A DNA stretch of 29,549 nt from JAAXVZ01 sp964392465 (lineage in GTDB: Archaea; Nanobdellota; Nanobdellia; Woesearchaeales; GW2011-AR15), in the NCBI GenBank assembly GCA_964392465.1, contig CAYMPC010000007.1:1-29549 (forward strand). The letters are read 5' to 3'. Every line of letters starts with the position of its first letter. The first letter of the stretch is position 1. Position numbers and translations under genes: made by a program. A model generated the notes under the pieces. That model was given only the letters and a program-made list of their open reading frames with translations, was not told the DNA's origin and did not search any database. Below are positions 21,987 through 29,549 of the stretch, piece after piece.

Positions 21987-22451
21987 TTATTTTCTAGGGG
22001 AAAGTGTTTCAATAACTATATCTACAACATATCTTGCAGCAGGGGGAAGCGCCTTATACTTTTTTAAGATATCTCCTTTTTTCTCCCTCCTTCTTCTAAT
22101 TGCATCATAATTCACTTCAAAATTAAAATTATTATCAACTACTTCTTCAACTAGTTGTCTTAGTTCATTTTTTTCGGGTTGTGAAAGTTCCAAAACCTCA
22201 ACATAAAGGCAAAATAGGCTCCTTTGAGGTTCTATATTATCCGTTGCCTCATCTAAACAGCAGAAAAGATGATTCTCTGGCATTATTGTTTCATATTGTC
22301 TTATGACATCTGTATAATATTGAATTCCATAAGGTGTAATATTGTGTTTACTTATTCTCTCCTGCATTCTTTTTCCTAATTCTACTCTAGAAAGACCTCT
22401 TCTTTCTCTCATCTCATGAAGTAGGCTTGTCAAATCAGATTCTAGTCCCAT
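21987..22451 (-). CDS. Putative XRE-like HTH protein
   Basis: A 154-residue cytoplasmic protein. The N-terminus LLHEMRERRGLSRVELGKRM looks like the first half of a Cro/C1-type helix-turn-helix, though the segment that follows (YGIQYYTDVIRQYE) is longer than usual. A middle helical region and a C-terminal RRRREKKG patch follow. No domain is confidently named. It sits downstream of the tfb gene in the same direction, with a 53-base gap, and converges on ogt with a six-base gap. Confidence 0.55.
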   Translation of the reverse strand: MGLESDLTSLLHEMRERRGLSRVELGKRMQERISKHNITPYGIQYYTDVIRQYETIMPENHLFCCLDEATDNIEPQRSLFCLYVEVLELSQPEKNELRQLVEEVVDNNFNFEVNYDAIRRRREKKGDILKKYKALPPAARYVVDIVIETLSPRK

Positions 22452-22504
22452 ATAAAAATAAAAAATAAGAAGTTATATATAAAAATAAATAATAAAATAA
22501 GAAA

Positions 22505-23434
22505 TTACTCCTTCAGCTTCTTCTTTATTTTCTTGATATCTTTTTCAAGCTCAAGTTTGTCCAAAAGTTCTTTATACCTGTTTCTGATGGTAACTTCTGT
22601 AACACCAGCGACATCAGCCACTTCTCTTTGTGTCCTTTTTTCTCCATTAATTAGAGCAGCAACATATAATCCTGCTGCAGCAATTCCAGTTGGTCCTCTT
22701 CCTGATGTCAATTCTGCTCCTTGAGCTTGTTCAATAATTTCAACTGCTTTTGACTGTGTCTTAGGACTCAATTTCAATGAGCTTGAGAATCTTGGAATGT
22801 AATCAATTGGATTGCTGGGCAATGTTGTTATTGCAAGTTCTCTTGTTATGAATCTGTATGTTCTTCCGACTTCTTTTTTCTCAATTCCTGAGGCCTCTGA
22901 TAATTCATCTAGTGTTCTTGGGACTTCATGACGTCTGCATGCAGCATATAATGCTCCTGCAACAACAGATTCCATGCTTCTTCCTCTTACTAAACCTCTC
23001 TGAACAGCTAAGGTGTATATCCTTGCTGCTTCTTCCTCAACAGATTTTGGCAATTTTAAGTAAGAAGATACTCTTTTTAATTCTGCTAAAGCTAACTTCA
23101 AATTTCTTTCGATTGCAGTTGAAATCCTATACTGCCATTTCCTTAATCTGAAAAATTTATTTTTTGTTTTCTTTTCTAGATTATATAGGTCTGCCTTTCT
23201 GCCTACTTCAGTTCCCAATCCCTGATCGTATTGTGTATATGTTATCGGAGCTCCAGTTCTTCTCCTTAATTCTGCACCGTCTGAGTCAAATTCTCTCCAG
23301 TCCTGTCCGAAGTCAACCATTTTTTCTTCAACAACAAGGCCGCATTCCTTACAGACGACTTCGCCTTTTTCCTTATTATAGAACAAGTTAGTGCCGCCAC
23401 ATTCCGGACACTTTTTAACATAATCTCTGTCCAT
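22505..23434 (-). CDS. tfb: Transcription initiation factor B (TFB)
   Basis: A 309-residue archaeal homologue of TFIIB that bridges TBP-TATA and RNA polymerase. The N-terminal zinc ribbon has C9, C12, C28 and C31 (KCPECGGTN, VCKECGLV). A B-reader region follows (FGQDWREFD...RRRTGAP), then two cyclin folds (about 110-205 and 210-305), the second ending in the BRE-contacting helix REVADVAGVTEVTIRNRYKEL. The start ATG at 23434 has GGGGGTTGA upstream. TATA-like sequence at about 23480-23488 fits its promoter. All expected elements are present. Confidence 0.96.
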   Translation of the reverse strand: MDRDYVKKCPECGGTNLFYNKEKGEVVCKECGLVVEEKMVDFGQDWREFDSDGAELRRRTGAPITYTQYDQGLGTEVGRKADLYNLEKKTKNKFFRLRKWQYRISTAIERNLKLALAELKRVSSYLKLPKSVEEEAARIYTLAVQRGLVRGRSMESVVAGALYAACRRHEVPRTLDELSEASGIEKKEVGRTYRFITRELAITTLPSNPIDYIPRFSSSLKLSPKTQSKAVEIIEQAQGAELTSGRGPTGIAAAGLYVAALINGEKRTQREVADVAGVTEVTIRNRYKELLDKLELEKDIKKIKKKLKE

Positions 23435-23622
23435 TGTTTCAACCCCCGCTTTTATTAACCCACAATAAAGACATTAGTTTTATAAATGGACAAGGAATTC
23501 GTTTATAAAGCTTTTGGTTTTTTCAGACGATTTTTTTAAAAAAAGAAGTGAAAAAATTTATAAATCTTTATATTAAATTAAACTAGAAACCTTTAAATAC
23601 CATAAAATAAATAAAATTGAAT

Positions 23623-24234
23623 ATGAAAAAACAATTTATATTTCTTGTTTTGGCTATGATAACAATATCAAGCTGTTCTCTTTTAAATCCTGAAGAGAAA
23701 GAAGATTTAACACCAAAAGAAGTAAGGCAATGGGCTCTTTCTGCAAGTGCAAGTGATGCTTATGGGGGAGCGTTAGGTGAGAATAGAGATGATCAAAGTC
23801 CTTATGCAGCAACAGGAGAACCAGATTCTTTAAACTGCGAAGACAGCAATAAGGCATGGACAATTTCTAAGGAGGATGATGGTTTTCATTGGATTGAACT
23901 TACTTATTATAATCCTGTTTATGTTTCAAGAGTTAGAGTTCTAGAGTCTTTTAACCCAGGAAGTATTATTAAAATAGAGTTGAAAAACGAAAGTGAATAT
24001 GTTACTTTATGGGAAGGCAGCTATAAGACAAGAGACTGTCCTTATATACTTGAGAAAAGCTATAGTTTTTTTGAAAATAATATTTCTATGGAAATGACTT
24101 CATTTATGACAGACACACTAAAAATAACATTGAATACAGATGTAGAAGGATGGAATGAAATAGATGCAGTTGAATTAATAGGGTATACAAATAGATGGTA
24201 TTTTTTTAATAATACACTTACAATTGAAGAATAA
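23623..24234 (+). CDS. Lipoprotein with galactose-binding-like beta-sandwich domain
   Basis: A 203-residue surface protein using ATG at 23623. The signal peptide MKKQFIFLVLAMITISSC ends in a lipobox, then a linker. A domain with WALSASASDAYGG, ATGEPDS, WIELTYYNPVYVSRVRV and WNEIDAVELIGY resembles discoidin/galactose-binding-like folds often used for carbohydrate recognition. The TATA-like cctttaaatac (about 23589-23599) is about 25 bases from the ATG, predicting a leaderless transcript. Its stop abuts the DUF655 stop. Its role may be glycan binding at the surface, matching the surface cluster at 10861-16207. Confidence 0.75.
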   Translation: MKKQFIFLVLAMITISSCSLLNPEEKEDLTPKEVRQWALSASASDAYGGALGENRDDQSPYAATGEPDSLNCEDSNKAWTISKEDDGFHWIELTYYNPVYVSRVRVLESFNPGSIIKIELKNESEYVTLWEGSYKTRDCPYILEKSYSFFENNISMEMTSFMTDTLKITLNTDVEGWNEIDAVELIGYTNRWYFFNNTLTIEE

Positions 24235-24786
24235 CTATCTATTCACAAATAAATTATATTTTTCATTACCCAATATTTCAGATATTATTCTTTTTACAAA
24301 TATCTTTTGAGGATCTGGCATTAGTTTAATCCTATTTTTTAAATCTTCAAATGATTTAAATGGTTCAACTCGTCTTTCCTCAACTATTTCCCACATATGC
24401 TTTTTTCCTAATCCAGGCAGTAGCTCAAGCACATGCATTCTTGTAGTTAATGGCTGGGCTTTGTTTATGAACTCAACAAATCTTGCTTCATTTTTTATTA
24501 CAAGTTCCTTAACTACAAATTCCAATTCTGCTCTGGCTGTAGCTGTTAGTTTATTCGGATCAAGTTTTCCATTTACATGATGAATCTGATCTCTTTTTCC
24601 TTCTCCTAGGTAAATTTCCTGATGAATTTGGAGGTTAATATCTTTTTTTGGAACAGCCTCTAGTAAAGTGAAATGATTTTTGCCTAGAGCCTGGACTATT
24701 GAAGTCTTCTTAAAGCCAGGGGTATTGTCAAAAGGATACCCGTGAGGCAAATAATCCAGTACTATTGCTTGTTCTTCTTTTTGCAT
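24235..24786 (-). CDS. DUF655 predicted RNA-binding protein
   Basis: A 183-residue archaeal protein with the DUF655 pattern: an N-terminal OB-like part (AIVLDYLPHGYP, FTLLEAVPK, IYLGEGKRDQIHHV) followed by helix-hairpin-helix-like RMHVLELLPGLGKKHMWEIVEER. In many euryarchaea it follows L21e and Rpo4 and precedes ksgA; here L21e-Rpo4 is upstream but no ksgA follows. A TATA-like tttaaatac (about 24806-24815) just upstream suggests its own, possibly leaderless, promoter. It is probably linked to rRNA or ribosome biogenesis. Confidence 0.9.
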   Translation of the reverse strand: MQKEEQAIVLDYLPHGYPFDNTPGFKKTSIVQALGKNHFTLLEAVPKKDINLQIHQEIYLGEGKRDQIHHVNGKLDPNKLTATARAELEFVVKELVIKNEARFVEFINKAQPLTTRMHVLELLPGLGKKHMWEIVEERRVEPFKSFEDLKNRIKLMPDPQKIFVKRIISEILGNEKYNLFVNR

Positions 24787-24867
24787 TTTCTTTTGATAAG
24801 GAATTTTTGTATTTAAACTTTATGCTATTTTGTTGAAATTTCCCTTTTTTTTATGGGAAAAAGAAAA

Positions 24868-25221
24868 TTATGATTTAATGGAATTGTATTTTTCAATTGC
24901 AGAAATTATTTTCTGCATGTTTTCTTTAGTAATTGTCAGGGCATATCCCTGTAGAATGACTTTTAACTCTTCGACACTTGCAGGAAGCAAGTCCAAAATT
25001 TTTTTAATATGAAGATCTCTCAATCTTGGAATCTCCATCTTTTCAATCTCTTTTTCTAGATCTTCAGCATCTTTTTCTTTGAGAGTAGCAAACTGATTAA
25101 CATATTCTTCTGTTTTACCTGTTCTTAAAGATAATTCAGTATCTCTCTTTTTTATTTTTTTCATCTCTTTTCTCAAATCATATACGCTGATTGGAGTTTC
25201 TTCCAAAATCTTAGGGTTCAT
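24868..25221 (-). CDS. rpo4: RNA polymerase subunit Rpo4 (RpoF)
   Basis: A 117-residue Rpb4-like subunit that forms the polymerase stalk with Rpo7, binding nascent RNA and aiding open complex formation. The start MNPKILEETPISVYDLR is typical, and the C-terminal HRDC-like helix bundle (RDLHIKKILDLLPASVEELKVIL) carries the conserved LP-x-VEELK block. ATG at 25221 comes one base after the L21e stop; a longer frame to 25296 overlaps L21e and is rejected. Rpo7 is not in the window. Confidence 0.93.
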   Translation of the reverse strand: MNPKILEETPISVYDLRKEMKKIKKRDTELSLRTGKTEEYVNQFATLKEKDAEDLEKEIEKMEIPRLRDLHIKKILDLLPASVEELKVILQGYALTITKENMQKIISAIEKYNSIKS

Positions 25222-25222
25222 C

Positions 25223-25513
25223 TTATTCAGACCTCTTGAGATGTACAGGATGGACAATAACCATCTTGTCTTTATTGCCGTCCTTAATAAGAACATTAAA
25301 GCAATTTCCTTTTTTGTCCATAACCATTCCTATCTTGCCATGAAACCTTGGATAATATCTTCCTTTATGATAGGCTGGTTCAATCTTCAATATTACTTTG
25401 TCTCCTGGCTTGAAATCCTGGAAGAAATTTCTAATAGAAATTTTTCCTTTATCTTTGAAATTCTTCTTGAACTTCTGCCTTGTTCCTCTTCCGAAACTGT
25501 GATGATGCTGCAT
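25223..25513 (-). CDS. rpl21e: Ribosomal protein L21e
   Basis: A 96-residue large-subunit protein with an SH3-like barrel. Family features are SFGRGTRQKFKK at the N-terminus, FKPGDKVILKIEPAYHKG, YPRFHGKIGMV and the final VHPVHLKR. ATG at 25513 is the only sensible start. It is translationally linked to rpo4 (one base apart), the conserved archaeal L21e-Rpo4 order. Confidence 0.95.
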   Translation of the reverse strand: MQHHHSFGRGTRQKFKKNFKDKGKISIRNFFQDFKPGDKVILKIEPAYHKGRYYPRFHGKIGMVMDKKGNCFNVLIKDGNKDKMVIVHPVHLKRSE

Positions 25514-25569
25514 TTTATATCAAGAGAATGGAAAAAAGGAGTGTTTATAAAGATTACTCTTATTAAATT

Positions 25570-26661
25570 CTATCTCACATGCAATTCAACAATATCTTCA
25601 TCTGCTAAATGATGATCTAATTTAGTTAATTTTTGACCGGCATATTTCACTGATTTGCCCCATACTCTAGCAAATTTAAATTTGTTAACAAACTCTTTAT
25701 GCAATTTTAAGCAGACATGCCTTAAAGTATGTGGTTTTTTTAAAATCAATGGTTCTTCCATGTCCGCTTCTTTTTTTGGTTGTTTTAAATATATCCTAAA
25801 GAAGTCCAATTTTTCAAATATTTTCTTTTTTACTTCCTCAAGATTTTCTCCTCTGTCAGCAGAAATAAAAACAACATTAGGATGATTTTTCTTTATTTTC
25901 TCAAGTTTTTCCTCTTCTATCATATCAATTTTATTTACAACAATTAATCCAGGCAGATACTTTTTATTACCTTCAATAACATCAATCAATTGATCTTCGT
26001 TCAAAGGGCTTCTAATTAGAACATCTGCATTTATTATCTTGAATTCATTTAATATTCCTTTTATTGTTTGTTTAGGAATCTTCAAAGGAACCGTTGAGCT
26101 TATGCTTATTCCCCCTTTAGCAGTTTTTCTTATCACAACATTTGGTTTCTCCTGATTTGTTCTTAATCCTGCTTTATTTAATTCTTGGATTATTATCTTA
26201 TAGTGGTTCAGCTGATTTATATCTAATAAAATTATTGCCATATCAGCAGACCTTACTGCAGACAGTACTTCTTTTCCTCTTCCTGTACCATCTGCTGCTC
26301 CTTGTACAATTCCAGGAACATCCAATATTTGTATTTTCGCATGATTGTATTCAAGCAACCCAGGGATAACAGTCAAAGTTGTAAATTCATAAGCAGCAAC
26401 TTTAGATTCTGCATTTGTAAGAGCATTTAATAAAGTAGATTTTCCGACAGAAGGAAATCCAACAAGAACAGCAGTTGCATCTCCTGATTTTTGTATAACA
26501 TAACCTTCCTGCTTTCCTTTTCCTTTTTTAGCTGTTTCAATCTCTTCTTTTAGCTTTGCAATCCTTGCTTTTATTAAACCAATATGATGCTGAGTAGCTT
26601 TATTATATTGAGTCTTGGCTATTTCTGCCTCAAGGTCCTTTATTCTATCTTGCTTACCCAT
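25570..26661 (-). CDS. DRG/Rbg-family GTPase with TGS domain
   Basis: A 363-residue OBG-HflX-like GTPase. An N-terminal helical hairpin (KDLEAEIAKT, GLIKARIAKLKEEIE) precedes G1 GFPSVGKST near residue 68, a DRG-type G2 region (YEFTTLTVIPG), G3 DVPG and G4 NKID. The C-terminal TGS domain (about 290-363) ends in HLADEDIVELHV. Eukaryotic Drg/Rbg relatives act at stalled ribosomes, so a translation role is likely. It is the gene upstream of L21e-Rpo4, with a 56-base gap, in the same direction. Confidence 0.94.
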   Translation of the reverse strand: MGKQDRIKDLEAEIAKTQYNKATQHHIGLIKARIAKLKEEIETAKKGKGKQEGYVIQKSGDATAVLVGFPSVGKSTLLNALTNAESKVAAYEFTTLTVIPGLLEYNHAKIQILDVPGIVQGAADGTGRGKEVLSAVRSADMAIILLDINQLNHYKIIIQELNKAGLRTNQEKPNVVIRKTAKGGISISSTVPLKIPKQTIKGILNEFKIINADVLIRSPLNEDQLIDVIEGNKKYLPGLIVVNKIDMIEEEKLEKIKKNHPNVVFISADRGENLEEVKKKIFEKLDFFRIYLKQPKKEADMEEPLILKKPHTLRHVCLKLHKEFVNKFKFARVWGKSVKYAGQKLTKLDHHLADEDIVELHVR

Positions 26662-26732
26662 ATTTTTCTATTGAATGAGAAAATGTATAAAAAGATTTTC
26701 AATTTTAGAATAATAAAAAATTAAAAAAATTT

Positions 26733-28790
26733 TTATAAAATAAAAAATAGAGACACTAAGACAAGTGTCAATGTTGAAAGCAGTTTAATTACAACATGTA
26801 ATGAAGGTCCTGCTGTATCTTTGAAAGGATCTCCTACAGTGTCTCCTACAACAGCTGCTTTATGTGTTGGGCTGCCTTTTCCGCCATATGCGCCAGTTTC
26901 AATGAATTTTTTTGCATTGTCCCATGCGCCTCCTCCTGTGTTTAAGACAAGAGCCATTATGACACCAGCTATTGTGCCAACCATCAATAAAGCGCCTGCT
27001 GCTTCTGCTCCAAGGAAGACACCAACAACAATTGGAACTACGATGACAAGTGCTCCAGGCAATATCATTTCTTTCAATGCTCCTACAGTTGCAATATCAA
27101 CACATCTTCCATAATCTGGTTTGGCTTTTCCTTTTAAGATGTTTTTATTTTCCTTGAACTGCTTTCTTACATCATTGATTATGTAATAGGCAGCTTTTCC
27201 TACTGCTCTTATTGCTAAGCTGCTAAAAAGGAAAATCAATCCTGCTCCAATGAATGCTCCTACAAAAACAGGAGGTTTGGCAAGGTCTATTCCCAAAATA
27301 CCATGAGGTTTTATTTCATCGAGGTATGCACTGAACAACAAGAAGGCTGCTAATGCTGCGCTTCCAACTGCATAACCTTTTGTCAAGGCTTTTGTTGTAT
27401 TCCCAACAGCATCTAATCTGTCTGTTTTTTTTCTTATTGCTTCTGGTTGGTTGCTCATCTCAATTATGCCGCCTGCATTATCTGTAATAGGACCAAAGTT
27501 GTCCATAGCTAAGATATAAGCTGCAGTTGCTAGCATTCCCATTGTTGCCATTGCTGTTCCATAAATTCCTCCATTTGGAAGTCCTGTTGTATTTCCCAGG
27601 AAATATGAGCCAAGCAATGCTGCTGAGATAACAACAATTGGCAAAGCAGTGCTTTCCAAGCCAACAGCAAAACCACTTATGATATTTGTTGCAGCGCCAG
27701 TTTGTGATGCTTCTGCAATTTCTTTGACAGGCCTATATTTATGTTCAGTATAATACTGAGTCATAAATAAGAACAAAAGACTTGTTACAATCCCTATTAT
27801 TCCTGTAAGGAAAAAGGTAACCCAAAACTGTTGCAGCATTAAATATGTTGCAATTCCAAATCCTATAATTGCTAAAACAACAGTTACATAATATCCTCTA
27901 TTTAAAGCCTGCATTGGATCAGCATCTTCTTTTGTTGATACAATCATTATTCCTATTATAGATGCAATGATTCCAAAACTTCTTGCAACTAAAGGGAATA
28001 TAATTCCTGGCAATCCGAATATTGGAAATAAAGCAATTCCTAAAATCATAGCTCCAATGTTTTCTGCTGCAGTTGATTCAAACAAATCAGCTCCTCTTCC
28101 AGCACAATCTCCAACATTATCTCCAACTAAATCTGCAATTACAGCAGGGTTTCTTGGATCATCTTCAGGAATTCCTGATTCAACCTTACCAACTAAATCA
28201 GCTCCAACATCTGCTGCTTTAGTATAAATTCCTCCTCCTAATTGTGCAAATAAAGCTACAAAACTAGCTCCAAATCCAAAACCGACTATCAATAAAGGTG
28301 TTATTGTTGGATTCTGAGCTCCACCATATAAGTAGAATAATCCTGCAACTCCCAATAAGCTCATTGCCACTACAAATAAACCTGAAACTGCCCCTCCTCT
28401 CATGGCGATTTTCAAAGCTTTATCAAGACTTGTTCTTGCAGCACTTGCTACTCTTATGTTGGCTCTGACAGAGATGTACATGCCGACAAATCCTGCGATT
28501 GCAGAGCACAATGCTCCTAGCAAGAAAGCAACGGCTGTCTGCCATGCGTAGCCAGGATATGCTGCCACAGGCCATATAGAATAAACAATATAAATCATTA
28601 AACCAACAACCAAAGACAAAATTGCAATTGTTGAATATTGCCTTTTCATGAAGGCATTTGCGCCTTCTTTTATTGCGTCTGAGATTTCTCTCATCTTGTC
28701 AGTTCCTGTATCCTGTTTGAGGACATATCTAGCTAGAAATCCTGCAAACACCAGGGCAAAAACACTAATTCCGAATACTAACTCAATCAT
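26733..28790 (-). CDS. hppA: Membrane-bound proton pyrophosphatase, K+-independent type
   Basis: A 685-residue integral membrane pump with about 16 helices that couples pyrophosphate hydrolysis to ion export. The substrate motif is DVGADLVGKVE (194-204), followed by DDPRNPAVIADLVGDNVGDCAGRGADLFES-type loops read in pieces, and a C-terminal DTVGDPFKDTAGPS block. The residue that separates the two classes is lysine (GNTTKA, K467), which predicts a K+-independent proton pump rather than a K+-dependent sodium pump. A GGGGGT Shine-Dalgarno precedes ATG 28790. It recovers energy from PPi released by tRNA charging and nucleotide metabolism. Confidence 0.95.
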   Translation of the reverse strand: MIELVFGISVFALVFAGFLARYVLKQDTGTDKMREISDAIKEGANAFMKRQYSTIAILSLVVGLMIYIVYSIWPVAAYPGYAWQTAVAFLLGALCSAIAGFVGMYISVRANIRVASAARTSLDKALKIAMRGGAVSGLFVVAMSLLGVAGLFYLYGGAQNPTITPLLIVGFGFGASFVALFAQLGGGIYTKAADVGADLVGKVESGIPEDDPRNPAVIADLVGDNVGDCAGRGADLFESTAAENIGAMILGIALFPIFGLPGIIFPLVARSFGIIASIIGIMIVSTKEDADPMQALNRGYYVTVVLAIIGFGIATYLMLQQFWVTFFLTGIIGIVTSLLFLFMTQYYTEHKYRPVKEIAEASQTGAATNIISGFAVGLESTALPIVVISAALLGSYFLGNTTGLPNGGIYGTAMATMGMLATAAYILAMDNFGPITDNAGGIIEMSNQPEAIRKKTDRLDAVGNTTKALTKGYAVGSAALAAFLLFSAYLDEIKPHGILGIDLAKPPVFVGAFIGAGLIFLFSSLAIRAVGKAAYYIINDVRKQFKENKNILKGKAKPDYGRCVDIATVGALKEMILPGALVIVVPIVVGVFLGAEAAGALLMVGTIAGVIMALVLNTGGGAWDNAKKFIETGAYGGKGSPTHKAAVVGDTVGDPFKDTAGPSLHVVIKLLSTLTLVLVSLFFIL

Positions 28791-29019
28791 TTTTTAACCC
28801 CCGTTAATTTATTTTATTAATTTGTGCTCTTTAGTGTTTAAATTTACTTAATAAAGATATCGGTTTTTTGAACTAGAATTTATCTTTAAAAAAATTGTTC
28901 TTCTTCTTTTTTGAGATTATATTTACGAGTTTTTTATTTTTTTGTTATTAAAGTAACATAGTGTTTAAGTAGTTTTTTGGAATCTTTTTAATAAAAAAAC
29001 AAATAAGGTGATTATGAAA

Positions 29020-29304
29020 ATGAATTACGGAAGTACATATGTTGCAGATGCATTGTCTTTGAGATTTCCTTTAGGAGGGGGAGAAGTTATTAGAGCATTT
29101 CAATTTGATCCAAGAAAATCTTATGTTACTCCAATTCCAGATGACGGGAGAATACATATAGTTTGTCCAGCAGGACGTGTTAAAGATATTACAAATGCAT
29201 TGGATAATAATCAATTATATATTGAAGGCGTAGAGGGACTGGAAATAGCAGTTCATCCAACAAATTTACTCCCGACAAATGGAAGATATCATTGTCTCAA
29301 ATAA
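29020..29304 (+). CDS. Small unknown protein, 94 residues
   Basis: A cytoplasmic, beta-rich looking protein with RFPLGGGEVIRAFQFD, SYVTPIPDDGRIHIVCP and a C-terminal NLLPTNGRYHC. ATG at 29020 is eight bases after AAGGTGA and is preferred over ATG 29014 and GTG 29008 in the same frame. A TATA-like element is not obvious in the T-rich 28900-28990 gap. No family is recognised. Confidence 0.6.
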   Translation: MNYGSTYVADALSLRFPLGGGEVIRAFQFDPRKSYVTPIPDDGRIHIVCPAGRVKDITNALDNNQLYIEGVEGLEIAVHPTNLLPTNGRYHCLK

Positions 29305-29368
29305 TTAAATATTTTTCTTATTCAAAAAAACCTATTCTTTTTATTTCAATTTATTTTCTCTACTTAAT

Positions 29369-29413
29369 ATGGATTTTAAATGCCCTTTTTGCGGCGGCTC
29401 AAGAACAGGTTGA
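29369..29413 (+). pseudogene. Truncated start of a CPFC zinc-ribbon gene at a sequence junction
   Basis: The ATG begins M-D-F-K-C-P-F-C-G-G, a typical archaeal zinc-ribbon N-terminus, but the frame hits TGA 15 codons in, just where base composition changes from AT-rich to GC-rich (about 29390). The break is best explained by a join with unrelated DNA within or just after codon 7-8, not by a natural short gene. Confidence 0.5.
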
Positions 29414-29549
29414 CGACCAGGAATATCGCGCCGATGGTGATCCGTTCCACGAATGTGGACGGCTGTTTCCCCCGGAACCGGTCCGCCAGGTCCGAGAACA
29501 GGGAGACCACCAGTGCCAGGCCGCCGACCGCCAGGATCAGCAGGACCAG
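29376..29549 (-). CDS. Partial membrane protein in GC-rich foreign DNA
   Basis: The minus frame is open from the window edge to TAA at 29378-29376, showing 57 residues: a hydrophobic helix (LVLLILAVGGLALVVSL), a polar loop with DLADRFRGK, a second helix (IGAIFLVVNLFL) and a basic end (SRRKKGI). Codons are strongly G/C at the third position, unlike every other gene here. The last few codons and the stop lie in the AT-rich part, so the true C-terminus may differ. Source and function unknown. Confidence 0.5.
   Translation of the reverse strand: MVLLILAVGGLALVVSLFSDLADRFRGKQPSTFVERITIGAIFLVVNLFLSRRKKGI
29391..29549. other. GC-rich terminal segment, probable chimeric junction
   Basis: By eye about 60-65% GC against roughly 30% in the rest of the window, with an abrupt edge near 29390 at the short shared string tgccctttttgcgg. 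It carries a coding frame on the minus strand with GC-rich codon use. A misassembly or contaminant join is more likely than recent gene transfer. Confidence 0.7.

Noticed and set aside
25222..25296. Longer Rpo4 frame starting at 25296
   Set aside because: The extra 25 codons lie inside rpl21e and do not resemble Rpo4; ATG 25221 gives the usual N-terminus.
26821..28227. Plus-strand Pro/Ala/Thr-rich frames within the pyrophosphatase gene
   Set aside because: Antisense shadows of a highly conserved membrane protein; no independent start signals.
28800..29007. Searched the 28800-29007 gap for RNA genes or small proteins
   Set aside because: It is AT-rich with homopolymer runs and promoter-like stretches only; no cloverleaf, strong hairpin or frame with a ribosome binding site was seen.

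Overview
The window is a gene-dense, AT-rich (roughly 30% GC by eye) piece of an archaeal chromosome. Archaeal information genes mark the domain: a histone, transcription factor B, RNA polymerase subunit Rpo4, ribosomal proteins S27e and L21e, aIF2-alpha, Nop10, DUF655 and a DRG-type GTPase. Archaeal TATA boxes lie about 25 bases before predicted starts, and Shine-Dalgarno sites are of the GGAGGTGA type. Very short intergenic gaps, several convergent genes whose stop codons abut, many small CxxC zinc-ribbon proteins and ExeA-like AAA+ proteins suggest a small-genome DPANN archaeon, perhaps of the Woesearchaeota/Pacearchaeota group. That lineage call is inference.

Layout. Positions 1-2930: a partial unknown gene converges on purB and purA (IMP to AMP); purA appears to start at ATT. 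Positions 3001-5864: a thiol/metal module with an ArsR-type regulator, a tiny CPTC thioredoxin, an ArsP-like permease and a thioredoxin-DsbD/CcdA-like membrane fusion. The ArsR and thioredoxin promoters share a 28-bp operator-like element. Positions 6011-7519: histone, then rps27e-aIF2-alpha-nop10. Positions 7834-7907: tRNA-Ala(CGC). Positions 7975-10050: a translationally coupled three-gene operon encoding a 75-residue membrane protein (apparent ATA start), an AAA+ paralogue with a damaged P-loop, and an intact AAA+ paralogue. Positions 10106-10296: two identical 81-bp repeats, each made of three hairpins. Positions 10374-16207: an R-rich CxxC protein, then a cell-surface set with a GT39-like membrane glycosyltransferase, a lipoprotein phosphodiesterase and a sulfatase-fold protein. 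Positions 16273-16810: tRNA-Val, a tRNA-sized hairpin element that copies both tRNA termini, 9-bp direct repeats and two microgenes with strong Shine-Dalgarno sites.

Positions 17387-19764: Sua5/YrdC, a metallophosphoesterase, and a HemK-like methyltransferase fused to a COG2112-like kinase. Then come an iron-type alcohol dehydrogenase, an unknown gene plus a single-domain Ogt, an HTH protein, TFB, a lipoprotein, DUF655, Rpo4-L21e, the DRG GTPase, a K+-independent-type proton pyrophosphatase and a small unknown protein.

At about position 29390 the base composition jumps to roughly 60-65% GC in the middle of a starting zinc-ribbon gene. This is most simply a chimeric contig end. The least explained parts are the membrane/AAA+ pair operon, the triple-hairpin repeats beside it, the non-canonical start codons and the methyltransferase-kinase fusion.
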